From the NCBI GenBank assembly GCA_009746045.1, contig RPFO01000080.1, positions 8,040,207 to 8,104,206 of the forward strand: a DNA stretch of 64,000 nucleotides, given 5' to 3'. This DNA is from Mesostigma viride. Taxonomy: Eukaryota > Streptophyta > Mesostigmatophyceae > Mesostigmatales > Mesostigmataceae. Of the stretch, positions 18,809 through 30,042 are shown piece by piece. The translations under genes were made by a program, and so were the position numbers. Positions within the stretch are counted from its first letter, which is position 1. Every line of letters starts with the position of its first letter. The notes under the pieces are model-generated. The model was not told the DNA's origin. It searched no databases and worked only from the letters and a program-made list of their open reading frames with translations.

Positions 18809-20204
18809 GTTGATTCAGATGAGGTCTGTGCTGGTTCCTTGTGGACTGGCCAGCCAGGGAGATATCTTCTTACATGGTCAGGCCCTTGCCGACCATGTAA
18901 GAACCTGTTAGGCGACGCAGTGGCCAACATTGGACATACCGCCATATTCTGATCAGACACTCCGCAAAGGTGAAAACCTTTGCGTTCAGTGCCAGGCCGC
19001 GGAAAACGCGGAAAACGCGATCTGCAAATGAATCCGACCGGAATCGAACTGGGGACCTCTCGCACCAATTTTGCTGACTATAGGACGGACGTCTCCGGAT
19101 ACCATGGCATCGCCAACTTACACCTACAGTCATCCGCAAAAGTTCTCCTGTCCGGGGAGTGATGCAAGCCTTTCGGATTTGGTACTAGATAAATCACTCG
19201 AGATCTGTGTGTAGGAGTACTACACACGTGTCTGCACGCGAGACTTGTTCAGTCTCGCACCATTGGACATACCGCCATATGTTTGTCTCCGCGATATGAT
19301 TTTAGCTGACATGCAGAGCACAGACACTGTTGGCGTCATCCGCTCAACCCCTCTTATTCAGACATGGGACCTCGGATGTGTAGGATTAGTAGCGTTGCCC
19401 AGGCGGACATTGTCAAAGACTACGACCCCCCAGTTGTGGGTCCTAGGAAATTTAACAAGCATGATTGTCTCCTTGTTGATAGGCATTAATTAATCCTTGA
19501 TGATAGGCATTGCTTGCGTGCAAGATTAGCTCGAGGCCCATATTTTAGACTACTAGCTGAGCTGTGGACATACATGTTGTTATTGACGTCTTGACGGATA
19601 TTGACGTCTTGGGGTGACTTCCACTATATCTTCTTTGGGGAATTCAGAGATCCCGGTCCCCCAACATGGACATGAGACTAATTAAAATCAATTAATCAAT
19701 GTCATGAATAGAGCGCGTTCATGACGTTCAGTCATGAACAGAGCCCTAACCTTAAACACATAAGAAAACAATAATGGCGGGCCATGTGACCAATGTAAGA
19801 AGCTTAGCCCCCAAACATATTGTTGTCTCACGTAATGAATCACTTGCTGATCAACAAATCGATGGTTATCTCATAGGCACAATGTACCTCTGACCATCAT
19901 TGCTGGCCCATGCATGCATGCACCAATGGCAGCCTACATGACACATACATCGCTTATTTGCCATGTAAAAAATGCGACAAAGTGTCCATATAGGTACTCA
20001 TAGATTAGCACAAATTCCTTAGCACGATGTGGACAACTTTACTTAACGGTGAAAGCCTGTCTCGCCCTTATTGCCTTGAGGGTTCCCGGCGATAGGTCCT
20101 GTCTGTTGGTCGACATTTTTCTTTTGCAGCTGGCCATCGTCGGTGAGGTATGAATGATCTCGATGCTAGCAATTACGATGATGATACCCGAGGTAGTCTA
20201 TACC
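18809..20204. other. Gene-poor region with tRNA-like B box and hairpin
   Basis: An 11-bp stem (CTTACATGGTC/GACCATGTAAG) lies at about 18870-18902. On the minus strand near 19040-19060, AGTTCGATTCC matches a Pol III B box inside a vaguely tRNA-shaped stretch; no full tRNA fold is evident, so a tRNA-derived SINE remnant is possible. ATTGGACATACCGCCATAT occurs twice (about 18930 and 19262). No credible ORF. Confidence 0.3.
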
Positions 20205-20239
20205 TAGGATCGAGAGCTTCTTCTTGTATGGCAATGCCG

Positions 20240-20930
20240 GCAGGGTGATGACGGTGACGGCCGTCACCGTCATCGCTCTCGACGGGCGTGATGGAAAGGA
20301 CCTGTTTGATAGGCGGCAGCTATTGGTAATATAGGTCGTTTACTATTACTCCCAATAAAGGTTGGCCCTCGGCATGGCGATGACGGGGCGATGACGGGGC
20401 GATGACGGGGCGATGACGGGGCGTTGACGCGCGTGATGAATAGGATCTGTTTGATAGGCGGCGGCTATTGGTAATATAGTTTGTTGATTAAGAGAAGAGT
20501 TTAGATGTTGGCCCGTCGAGGGCGATGACGGTGACGGCGTCACCGTCATCGCCCTCGACGGGCGTCATTCGAATACGACCTTTTTTATATGCGGCGGCTA
20601 TTGGTAATATAGGTCGTTGACTATTACTCCGAATAAAGAGTTAAGAGGTTGGCCCTCGGCATGGCGATCACGGGGCGATGACGGGGCGATGACGGGGTGT
20701 TGACGCGCGTGATGAATAGGATCTGTTTGATAGGCGGCGGCTATTGGTAATATAGATTGTTGATTAAGAGAAGGGTTTAGATGTTGGCCCGTCGAGGGCG
20801 ATGACGGTGACGGCGTCACCGTCATCGCCCTCGACGGGCGTCATGAATACGACCTGTTTGATATGCGGCGGCTATTGGTAATATAGGTTGTTGATTATGC
20901 CCGTCGGTCTTTACATGTAGGGATTAAGAG
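20240..20930 (+). repeat. About 274-bp satellite with long perfect palindromes
   Basis: Three partial or full units. Two contain perfect inverted repeats with 26-bp arms and a 1-nt spacer, at 20511-20563 and 20787-20839, 276 bp apart. The first unit has a shorter perfect palindrome, 20247-20274 (14-bp arms). Between them are GGCGATGACG reiterations and an ATTGGTAATATAG motif. No ORF is expected. Confidence 0.85.
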
Positions 20931-20947
20931 GTGGGCCCTCGGGAATT

Positions 20948-22350
20948 TTCCAGGTAAATAGGTGTACGTTTATTCCAAATATAGCCAATAGGTAATCCCT
21001 GCTAAGCCTAGGGTATCAAGATGTCAGTGGCTAAAACGGAGCCTTACTAGACCACGGAAGCCACTGGACTTCTAATGGGTTGTCATTGGGCATGTGGGTA
21101 AAGATCCTGTTTTTGCCCATGAGGTCATGAAAGATCTCAAGTGGGCTGGGCTTATCCTGGTCCGCGCCAGGGTCCCAGATTTTGTTTTGTTCATTTGCAA
21201 CCATCCAGTAGCGTCGCATGCCGGAGTTCCATAGGTAAATGAAGCGTGAGAGAACCCCAGCTTTGTCGAAAACTGTGCGCCTATTGAACACCACATCGTT
21301 TCGCACCGTCCAGATTGTATATAACATGCATGTGCGGAGCCATATCCACGCTTGTTGTGAAAAGGTGAGCTCAAGGCCAGGGGTGCCAGTGATGCCAAAG
21401 ATAATGGAGCGGGTAGACACCGGTATGATAGGCTCAGACGTCCAGGCTGCCCATAAACCAATCAACCAGGTCCAAACTCCCTGGAGGCTACACCATAAAA
21501 ATCGGTGTTCCACAGTTTCAGTGGGGTTGGTACATAAACATGTAGCAGGGTGTTGAAATCGCCGGTGGAGGATCTCCCCAACCCCGATGGACCGGTGCAT
21601 CAAGAGGTGTTGTACGTCGGTCGCGCGGCGATCAATCAGCGGGTGGTCAGCGGCGAGGGTGATGTTGCGGACCCAGGTGTGGCCAGGCCACTCAGTAGCG
21701 CCCCAGCGTGTCCGTCCGGGGTGGAATTGATGGTTTTTATGCAAGAGCATTGTGTAGCCCCACTCTGCCGTGTACTCGTAAAGGCCTTTTACAGTTCTGC
21801 TGTCACCCTGATTTAGCACCCAGCCAAATTCCACTGGATCCAATGACAACATGTCCAGGCGGGTTGATCCCACATGTAGCCAAATAATAGCAGCGTCTGG
21901 AAGGTTGGGGTTGGGTTGGTATACACATGATTGTTCAAGGGACCAAGGTACAACCCGAATCCGGTGGCATAGCTGGGTGGGGAGGAACACCACTGCAGTT
22001 GTAAGTTGAGCCAGACAGCCATTGTGGCCGCTCAGCGGCGCCAGTAGTTGAACGTGCAGGGTTCCAAGGGGGAGTTCTGCGATCACCTTCCCCGAGCATG
22101 TTGCGGTCGTGCTGTATGGACAAAAGCAGCACCATTCACCAGCTTTATAGGGGGCACGGGGAGAAGTCATGAGTGTGTGCCAGCGGGGGGGTATGGCTTG
22201 TACTAGCGCGGCCCAGGCAGCATAAGTAGGCATATTGGGGACCCAGGCAGCCAGTTCGTTATATGTTAAGAGGCGATAGCAGTCACCGTGGAGAATATAC
22301 AGGTGGAGAATAGTGGTTACAGGGTGGGGGGATGTTATGAAGCCTTCATA
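20948..22350 (-). mobile_element. 5'-truncated copy of the L1-type LINE
   Basis: Bounded by a 17-bp direct repeat, GTGGGCCCTCGGGAATT, at 20931-20947 and 22351-22367. On the minus strand it ends TTTACCTGGAAA like the full-length copy at 5886-14360. Only the last 1.4 kb of the LINE is present, typical of abortive reverse transcription. Near-identity to the longer copy indicates recent insertion. Confidence 0.95.
21031..22350 (-). pseudogene. LINE ORF2 C-terminus, open frame but no endonuclease or RT
   Basis: The frame is open from the truncation point (YEGFITSPHPV at 22350) to the stop, about 439 codons; the first internal Met is at 22233. It contains the zinc-binding stretch HRRFQHPATCLC...ETVEHRFLWC and the Trp-rich region ending in SSKAPF. 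It lacks the frameshifts found at 12911-14275, so it gives the better reading of the family's C-terminus. Without a start codon or catalytic domains it is not expected to be functional. Confidence 0.85.
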
Positions 22351-22384
22351 GTGGGCCCTCGGGAATTACATCGGGCTGTACTAG

Positions 22385-22845
22385 GCCGTTATACCGTAGT
22401 TGTGTATCACCACCCTCCTTCCCACGGCAGGACCCGCTGTTGTACTGGCGGCAGTTGTGTACCACCTGTACGGTATTTGTGTACCACCCCCCTCCTTCCC
22501 ACGGCAGGTACGCAGCGACCCGCTGTTGTCCTGGCTGCAGTTGTGTACCACCTGTACGGTATTTGTGTACCACCCCCCTCCTTCCCACGGCAGGTACGCA
22601 GCGCCCGCTGTTGTCCTGGCTGCAGTTGTGTACCACCTGTACGGTATTTGTGTACCACCCCCTCCTTCCCACGGCAGGTACGCAGCGACCCGCTGTTGTC
22701 CTGGCTGCAGTTGTGTACCACCTGTACGGTATTTGTGTACCACCCCCCTCCTTCCCACGGCAGGTACGCAGCGCCCGGCTGTTGTCCTGGCTGCAGTTGT
22801 GTACCACCTGTACGGTATTTGTGTACCACCACCCTCCATGGCCCA
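22385..22845 (+). repeat. About 86-bp minisatellite, five units
   Basis: Units begin CAGTTGTGTACCACCTGTAC at about 22452, 22539, 22622, 22708 and 22793, and include a CCTCCTTCCCACGGCAGG stretch. Open frames on both strands result from the repeat and are not genes. Confidence 0.9.
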
Positions 22846-22859
22846 TGCAGCCCGGCCCG

Positions 22860-23933
<1,074 letters not shown>

Positions 23934-24088
23934 TCCCACCCCCGCTCTCTTGTCCCTCCCGCACCCCTCCTCTCTCTTTCCCTTTTCCTTGGCTGTTGAG
24001 AAGGACTGGGGTGAAAACTCCAGACCGTTGGTGGCTGCCTTCAAGCAGGAAGTTTCAAGGATCAACAAGTTTTTGTGAGCTGTCTGAT

Positions 24089-24540
24089 ATGGTCACTGCT
24101 GCGACAAAGGTGAGTTATCTTGTTTTTCATGTAATTTTTTTGCTGTAGCTAGGTAAGCCGGCCATTTTGTACTCCCCTTTCTTTTGCTCTCACGATTTAT
24201 TCTTGTTGTGGTTTATATGGTCCCGTTAAGTGGCATGCATTATCATTATCCACATTAGTGTGAGAAACCATCCGCAGTGTTGTAGCTTGCATCTATAACA
24301 ACAGTTTTTGCTGCCGCCGCCACTGCTATTACCAACATTAAGTCATTCTTGCTTTCTAAGCACTCTTTTTCCTCTTAGGCTGTTGGTTGGGATACCAGCC
24401 ACCCTTGCACGCATAAATTCAAGCACCGGGTGCATGTGAAAACACAACCAAGGCAAGAATGTCCCCCTCTCGCAATATCCCACCCACGCAACGCACCCAA
24501 TGCAGCAAGAATGGGACCACCTTGTTGCCATGAGCTCTAG
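24089..24540 (+). CDS. Possible short two-exon gene (hypothetical)
   Basis: Exon 1, 24089-24109, reads MVTAATK and ends at a consensus donor (AAAG|GTGAGT). The best acceptor, TTTTTCCTCTTAG, ends at 24378. Exon 2, 24379-24540, continues in phase 0 as [20 protein letters not shown] and on to a TAG, giving about 60 residues with several Cys and His. The CT-rich stretch 100-250 bases upstream would suit a 5' UTR. I recognise no family. It may be a fragment of a larger gene or transposon. Confidence 0.3.
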
Positions 24541-24659
24541 CACCGTTGCCACCCCTAGCTTTCTACTGTTCCCGTCCATCCTTATTTACACTGGCTGCTT
24601 TGCTTGCATTTCTGGCTCAGTGCCAGTTTGCACTTGCTAGCTTGCTAAGACAATAATGC

Positions 24660-25060
24660 AGCTTGCAAACGGCAAGGGCAAGCACCCGGGTAAGAGCAAA
24701 GGCAACCGCACGAGCAAAGGAAAGGGAAACTGGAAGAGCAAGCACAAGGCCAAGGAAAGGACAAAGGCACTTGTGCTTGCCAAAAGGGCAGGCTCAAGGG
24801 AAATGACAAGGGCAAGGGCAGGGGCAGGCACAAGGGAAGCGGATAAGGGCAAGGGCAGGCGCAAGGGAAAGAGATTAGGACAAGTCAAGCACGAGGGAAC
24901 GGACAAGGGCAAGGGCAGGCACAAGGGAAAAGATGAAGACAAGGGCAGGCACTAGGGAAAGGATGAGGGCAACGGCAAACACTGGGGATCAAAGGATAGG
25001 GGCAAGGGCAGATGCTAGGGTAACAGTTAGGGCAAAGGCAGGCACAAGAGAAGAATAAGG
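24660..25060 (+). repeat. GGCAAGGGCAGGCACAAGGG minisatellite
   Basis: Degenerate purine-rich units of about 30-36 bp built on GGCAAGGGCAGGCACAAGGG. The Lys/Gly-rich and Pro/Leu-rich frames across it are repeat translations. Confidence 0.8.
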
Positions 25061-25284
25061 GGCCGTGAAGTATAAGTGGAAATGCGGGTGGCGACATGGG
25101 GTTCGATCGGGCCTGCTGATGCAAATGCAGATTTCAACTGCAGTGACAAACACAAGCGTAGACATAGGCAACGACAAATTCCTTGCATGCGTGCCTTGCT
25201 CTTCACCGGCTGGCTCGTTTGCTAGTTGTCTAACAGTTTCTACCGATAAACATCACTTGCCATTGTAAGGTCTGCCTTGCTGCC

Positions 25285-25530
25285 GTGCTAGTGGGTAGCT
25301 GGGTGATCGTGCTTGTTCCTTGTCAAGGGAGGGATGCATGTGGAGTAGGTGGGTGGGTGTGCTTGTTCCTTGCCAAGGAAGGGATGCACAAAGGTTAGAT
25401 AGGTGCACGTGCTTGTTTCTTGTCAAGGGAGGGACGCACAAAGGGTAGGTGGGGGCACATGGTTGTGCCTCGTCAAGGGCGGGATGCACGAAGGGTAGGT
25501 GGGGGCATGTGGTTGGTCCTTGTCTTTTCA
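25285..25530 (+). repeat. About 60-bp tandem repeat, four units
   Basis: Units contain TTGTTCCTTGTCAAGGGAGG followed by GATGCAC and a GTAGGTGGG stretch. Each includes the short palindrome CCTTGNCAAGG. Confidence 0.8.
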
Positions 25531-25539
25531 CCGCCCAAG

Positions 25540-26235
25540 CGATGGCGATGTAGCATGCATTATACATTTATTCGTGCATTAAAAATCACTTTCCTTACAA
25601 GCGGCCTTAGCCGACTCCATCTGCCGTTGCCATTTCTCCGTATTGCATTGTCCGGACACGGTTTTTGTGTCGCAGGTCTTCCCCCGTAAAGGCACAAGCT
25701 GCCTGCGCGCGGAATTATGTGCAGACACCTCGGTTTCCAACACGACGGCTTCCCGCACATATCGAGCTCTGGATGTACAACATCTTCCCCCGGCGCACTT
25801 GCTCCCGGATGGAGCTTCTGTGCGGTGCCGACATCCCCGGAGCTGTCCTAAGCACCGCATGGAAACAGTATTTCAAGCCACGAAGAGAAGCCACGAATTT
25901 GATATTGACTTGATATTGTCGTCAGAAGACTTGATATGCTATTTTCTGTGAAGGCGTTGGATTTTTGTGCATGACATGTAATCCTGCATTTAATAATGAA
26001 ATTTTTTATGAAATAGGAACTCGTCTTGCATGAGCCTTGCTGCAAATGCCATTCATTTTTTTCCCCCGGGTAAATGGGTGTTAGGGGTTAGGTTGACCGA
26101 AATGATAAGTGAAATCAAAGTGAAATTCTGATAATTGACATGCGTACTGCAATTCAGAACGACATAGCGACATGATTGTAGTACCGGTAGTGTACGCGAG
26201 AAGCATACGACGTCGTAACCTACGGGACCGAGTAC
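25540..26235. other. No supported gene
   Basis: A 102-codon frame at 25643-25951 has several Cys and Arg but no recognisable domain, and overlaps open frames on the other strand. Confidence 0.3.
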
Positions 26236-26355
26236 CGGGATCGTAAATTACCAACTCGTAAATTACTACCTCGTACCTTACTACCTCGTAAATTACTACC
26301 TCGTACATTACTACCTCGTAAATTACTACCTCGTACATTACTACCTCGTACACAC
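26236..26355 (+). repeat. 15-bp TACCTCGTAAATTAC satellite
   Basis: About seven units alternating TACCTCGTAAATTAC and TACCTCGTACATTAC. The minus-strand reading repeats YEVVI/YEVVM. Flanked on the right by CACACAACGGTACGAG, which resembles inverted sequence left of the 30008 array. Related arrays are at 30008-30042, 32068-32240 and, decayed, 5680-5870. Confidence 0.85.
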
Positions 26356-26939
26356 AACGGTACGAGCCGCGCCAAAATCTGCCCTCGTAAGCGGTACCCG
26401 AAAAGTGGCGCCAAATGCGATTTTTGGTGTGCGCGTGCACGAAAGTGACCGAATTTCGGGCGACAGGCATGGCGGTCTGGCAGGCGATGCTGAGCGTGTA
26501 TAAAGGCACTATCAAGGCTGAAATTTTACGATTATCCTCCTAAGGTGTTATTCGATCCACCACTGTTTTTTTTTAGCCATAAAATGTGCGGAATCGAACA
26601 GCATGTTGCGTCATTCATAGGTGGGTGCCTGAATGGTCGCAGATTTTCTCTCGACCCCACCTGACCGCAGCAAAAAATTTTCCCGATGAAGTGCGCCCTA
26701 AGATCGGGGTTTCCATCATAAACGATGCATTTTTTAATTCTAAAGACTTTGACCGAACGACTTTCTTCATTACCGCTGCAATTTTTTTTCCCTGAGCTAC
26801 CGCATATTTCCGACCAATTTCAAGGCTGCGTCAGGCTTGGCAGACCCATACTTCGTATATATCTGCGTTTGCCCCGAACGTCATGTTTAATGCAGGCTTT
26901 GTGGACTCTAAAGACGCCCACGATGTTGGGGCTTTTATC

Positions 26940-27901
26940 AGCCTCTGGACATGCACAAACTGCGGTCAGCAGGTGAATGCCGGAACGAGTTTCTGCGGCG
27001 GGGTGTGCGAAACAGACATCAAGCGCACGGCAGACATGGATACCTCCGAGCGGTATGTTCCCTTATTCAAATCTACGGGCCAATTCACTCCTTGTTGAAT
27101 CCCTGACCTTGTCACGGATGAATATGTTACCAGTTCCCCATCTCCGGAGTTTCTCTTTTGGTCATCTTCTTATCTTACGGGAGGTGCGTAATGAATCGTA
27201 TAGCGAGCTACGGTTTCATGGCGAGCCTTTTCTTCACATCAGCGACGTACAGGTTACCTTAGAGGCTAGGGATGTCAAGGAATTCTTCACACGGATATTA
27301 GGGAGGGTGCATGACGGATTGCGGGCAAGATACGGGCTGGCTGGCAGCCTTGCAGCGCTATTGCCGCCGATGGCAATGATTTGCAGGCAGGGCTATGGAT
27401 CACAAAGCTGTTGCTTTGCTCTAGTTGTACATGCTGCAATTTATTGGCATTGTGCTCACGGCAAGTAATGTTGCATGACATGGTTGACCACGAAGATTGA
27501 TGGAAAACCCAGAAGCAATTGGTGGCTTTCTTGGATGCTCGATGGCTTCACATGCTTGTGAGTCCATTAAACCCACTGCATACGTGCCCACCGTCTCTAA
27601 GCTGAAAGCATCTGCCTTCAACAAGCATCTTAAGACATGCATGCACATGAGAACTGTCATGGTTTGTGGAGAGGGTGGCATATTGCGTGAGAGCGGAGAG
27701 AGGACAGTGGCCGGGCTAGGCCAGCTACCTGTGCTGCCACAGGACCGGGCGGCAAACACCGATGCACAAGCTGCCTTACACACCAGCACCCAAGCTGCCT
27801 TCATACCCCTGAATGATGAGCAGAGGGCATCCTGGACGGCCGCATCCATGCAGTTCATGCAGTTCAGGCTGTGCGTGCTGGCCAAGGGCACGGGTAAATG
27901 A
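26940..27901 (+). pseudogene. Possible zinc-finger transposase fragment
   Basis: At 26938-27010 one frame reads SLWTCTNCGQQVNAG...CETDIK, a CX2C unit. At 27497-27901 a 134-codon frame has YVPTVSKLKASAFNKHLKTC, resembling the His/Cys half of a BED-type finger, then a region ending QFMQFRLCVLAKGTGK. Splicing between them is conjectural and no DDE catalytic residues are visible. The arrangement (CX2C, then a separate K..AFNKHL.TC) resembles the remnant at 14669-15779. A hAT-type origin is a guess. Confidence 0.25.
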
Positions 27902-29184
27902 GCCAATGGCGGGCTATTATTACGCACGCTGCAACCAGCGCCAATGAAGCAACCCAAGCCTGCCCTCCTGACAGGTATGTGTGTTTTGTTTTCTCATGTC
28001 GTGTGCACAACCAGCAATCCTTTATTTCCCTATGATGCATGTTTGCGGAATTCTGGCAACCTGGCACATGGCCAAACTCCTCAATGTCAGGGCTGGGAGG
28101 GGTTGTTTGTCAAGTGGATAGACACACGCACATGCTCAACACCTCTTGCTCCAATGCCACTGCCACTCACCCAGAAACTCAGGCACAACCACGCACGATC
28201 GCTAAGCTGCTAGCCAGAATCGCAGTCCTCACCAAAGTGAGGGATGGGGCACCAGCTAGTTTGACAGTCTGGCTGAGGACGTGCAGGAGTTGAATGACAT
28301 ATCTGAAGCAAGTAGTCACGGATGGCTTGGAGAAACATGGTGAAGCATGCATGGGCATGCATCTCATGTTGACAAGGGCCAGAGCAAGAGCATGAGCACG
28401 ATGCATGTGCCTATGTAGAGGCCATTGGGCTTGCACTATCTGTTGAAGAAAACTGCGGTATGGTGGCCAAGCGGCTCACCGGGGATGTGCAGTGGCTTCT
28501 TCATGCTAGGTATGATGGCGGCCAAGTGCAGTCCTTTAGTGGCACATTTCAAGCCGGCAGCCTCGAGGTAGCAACTGAGCAGTGTATGAGCTGTCTGGCT
28601 ATGCACCACAGCGCTGGCTGAGGAGATCTAGTCCAACTTGGAAGCTGCGTTGCCAGCAACGTGGGCCCCTATAACAGAGACAGGGACATGGGGACATCCA
28701 TGGTGATGCAGAGGACCATGTGTGGCAACCTTGGTCAGGCGGGCCGGTTGCCAAGGGATGTGCTGCTACCGAATCAAGGCGCACAAAACACATCGCAACC
28801 ATGCCGACGGCCGAGATGCCTGGCATGATTAGATTATTACATTGCCAAGCTGAGTTTGCGACTACCCTGCATGCTGTGGGTTTGAACTGATCATGCTAGC
28901 CAACGTGACAGCTGGCAGTTCTTATGTCTAACAAGCCCCTACTTGAAAATTGCCTTAGCATGGCCGTATGCACATATATACGTCTGTTTGATACAACCAT
29001 GTCTAGCCACTGTTCATGTTCATATATCTTTGTCTATGTGTCACAAAAGTTGTGTTATATTATCTGTGCAAGGTCTGAACAGTTAGCAACACAGTTGGTG
29101 GGAGTTGGCCATACCGTTACAAAAGAACTTTGCATCCAAGGTTGAGTGATTAGCTGGAAACTGGCAGGTGTTGCATGGACCAGT
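27902..29184. other. No supported gene
   Basis: Several overlapping short frames without recognisable domains. Confidence 0.3.
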
Positions 29185-29720
29185 GAACCCAATGACACTT
29201 GATGGACCTGAAGTTTTGTGCAATGTCTGAAATGACATGATGATAATTAACATGGGCGCTTGTTTTCAGCCTCACCTGAGCACATCTTGCATGGGAAACT
29301 GCAAGAAATGTGGCGGAAATGCAAAAAACGCACATTTTTGCTCACATTTGCTAGCGAGCTGTCAATGAATGAAGTACAACAGACCTGGATTTTTGTGCAA
29401 TGTCTACAATGATGATATTTAATATGCTTGCAAGTTTCCAGCCCCAACTGAGCACATCTTGTATGAAAACTGACATGAAATGTGTTAAAAAAACGCGAAA
29501 AACGCGCATTTTTGCTAGCATTTGGTGGCATTTTGTTACCAAATACAGCACGATGGACCTGATTTTTTGTGCCATGTCTACATTTATGATGTGTAACGTG
29601 ATTGCAAATTTCCAGCCTCGACTAAACACATCTTCCATGGAAACTGCTATGAGATGTGGTGAAACGGTGCGTTTTTGCTAGCATTTGGTGGCAGTTTGTC
29701 ACCAAATGAGGTCAGATGAC
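29185..29720 (+). repeat. About 165-bp tandem repeat, three units
   Basis: Units start near GATGGACCTGA(A/T)TTTTTGTG (about 29202, 29381, 29554) and contain GAGCACATCTTG/AAACACATCTTC and CGCATTTTTGCTAGCATTTG. Divergence between units is moderate. Confidence 0.8.
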
Positions 29721-30007
29721 CATGGGACCTGGTGCACAGTTGGTAGACATGAGCATAAGCCTACATGCAAACAGCCAGGTCAGGAGCTCTTTATTTGCAT
29801 ATCAAATGGTATTTGTTTGTATTAAAATCTGGAAAGTTGCTAAAAATAGACATGCCAAAAATAGACCAACCGATGTCGGAAAATTCTGGAAAGTCAAATT
29901 CCTTTTACTGGTGTCATGGACATGCTGCCTACCAATATCTAGCATGTTTGGACTCAATTTGCTCCTTGTAGGGCTTATAAGGGCATTTTTTGGCACTTTC
30001 ATACCGT

Positions 30008-30042
30008 TGTGCATTACTACCTCGTAAATTACTACCTCGTAA
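30008..30042 (+). repeat. Satellite flanking the ORF1-only element (left)
   Basis: Two to three copies of TACCTCGTAAATTAC. The same run, TACCTCGTAAATTACTACCT onward, resumes at 32069, so the intervening element inserted into this array. Confidence 0.7.

Noticed and set aside
19000-19090. tRNA gene on the minus strand
   Set aside because: Only the T-arm/B-box portion is recognisable; acceptor and anticodon stems do not form.
22385-22845. CRISPR-like array
   Set aside because: Whole units are repeated without unique spacers, in eukaryotic DNA. The same holds for the arrays at 25285-25530 and 52212-52355.
26081-26515. YEVV-repeat protein on the minus strand
   Set aside because: Translation of the 15-bp satellite; the repeat length is a multiple of three, so it stays open by chance.
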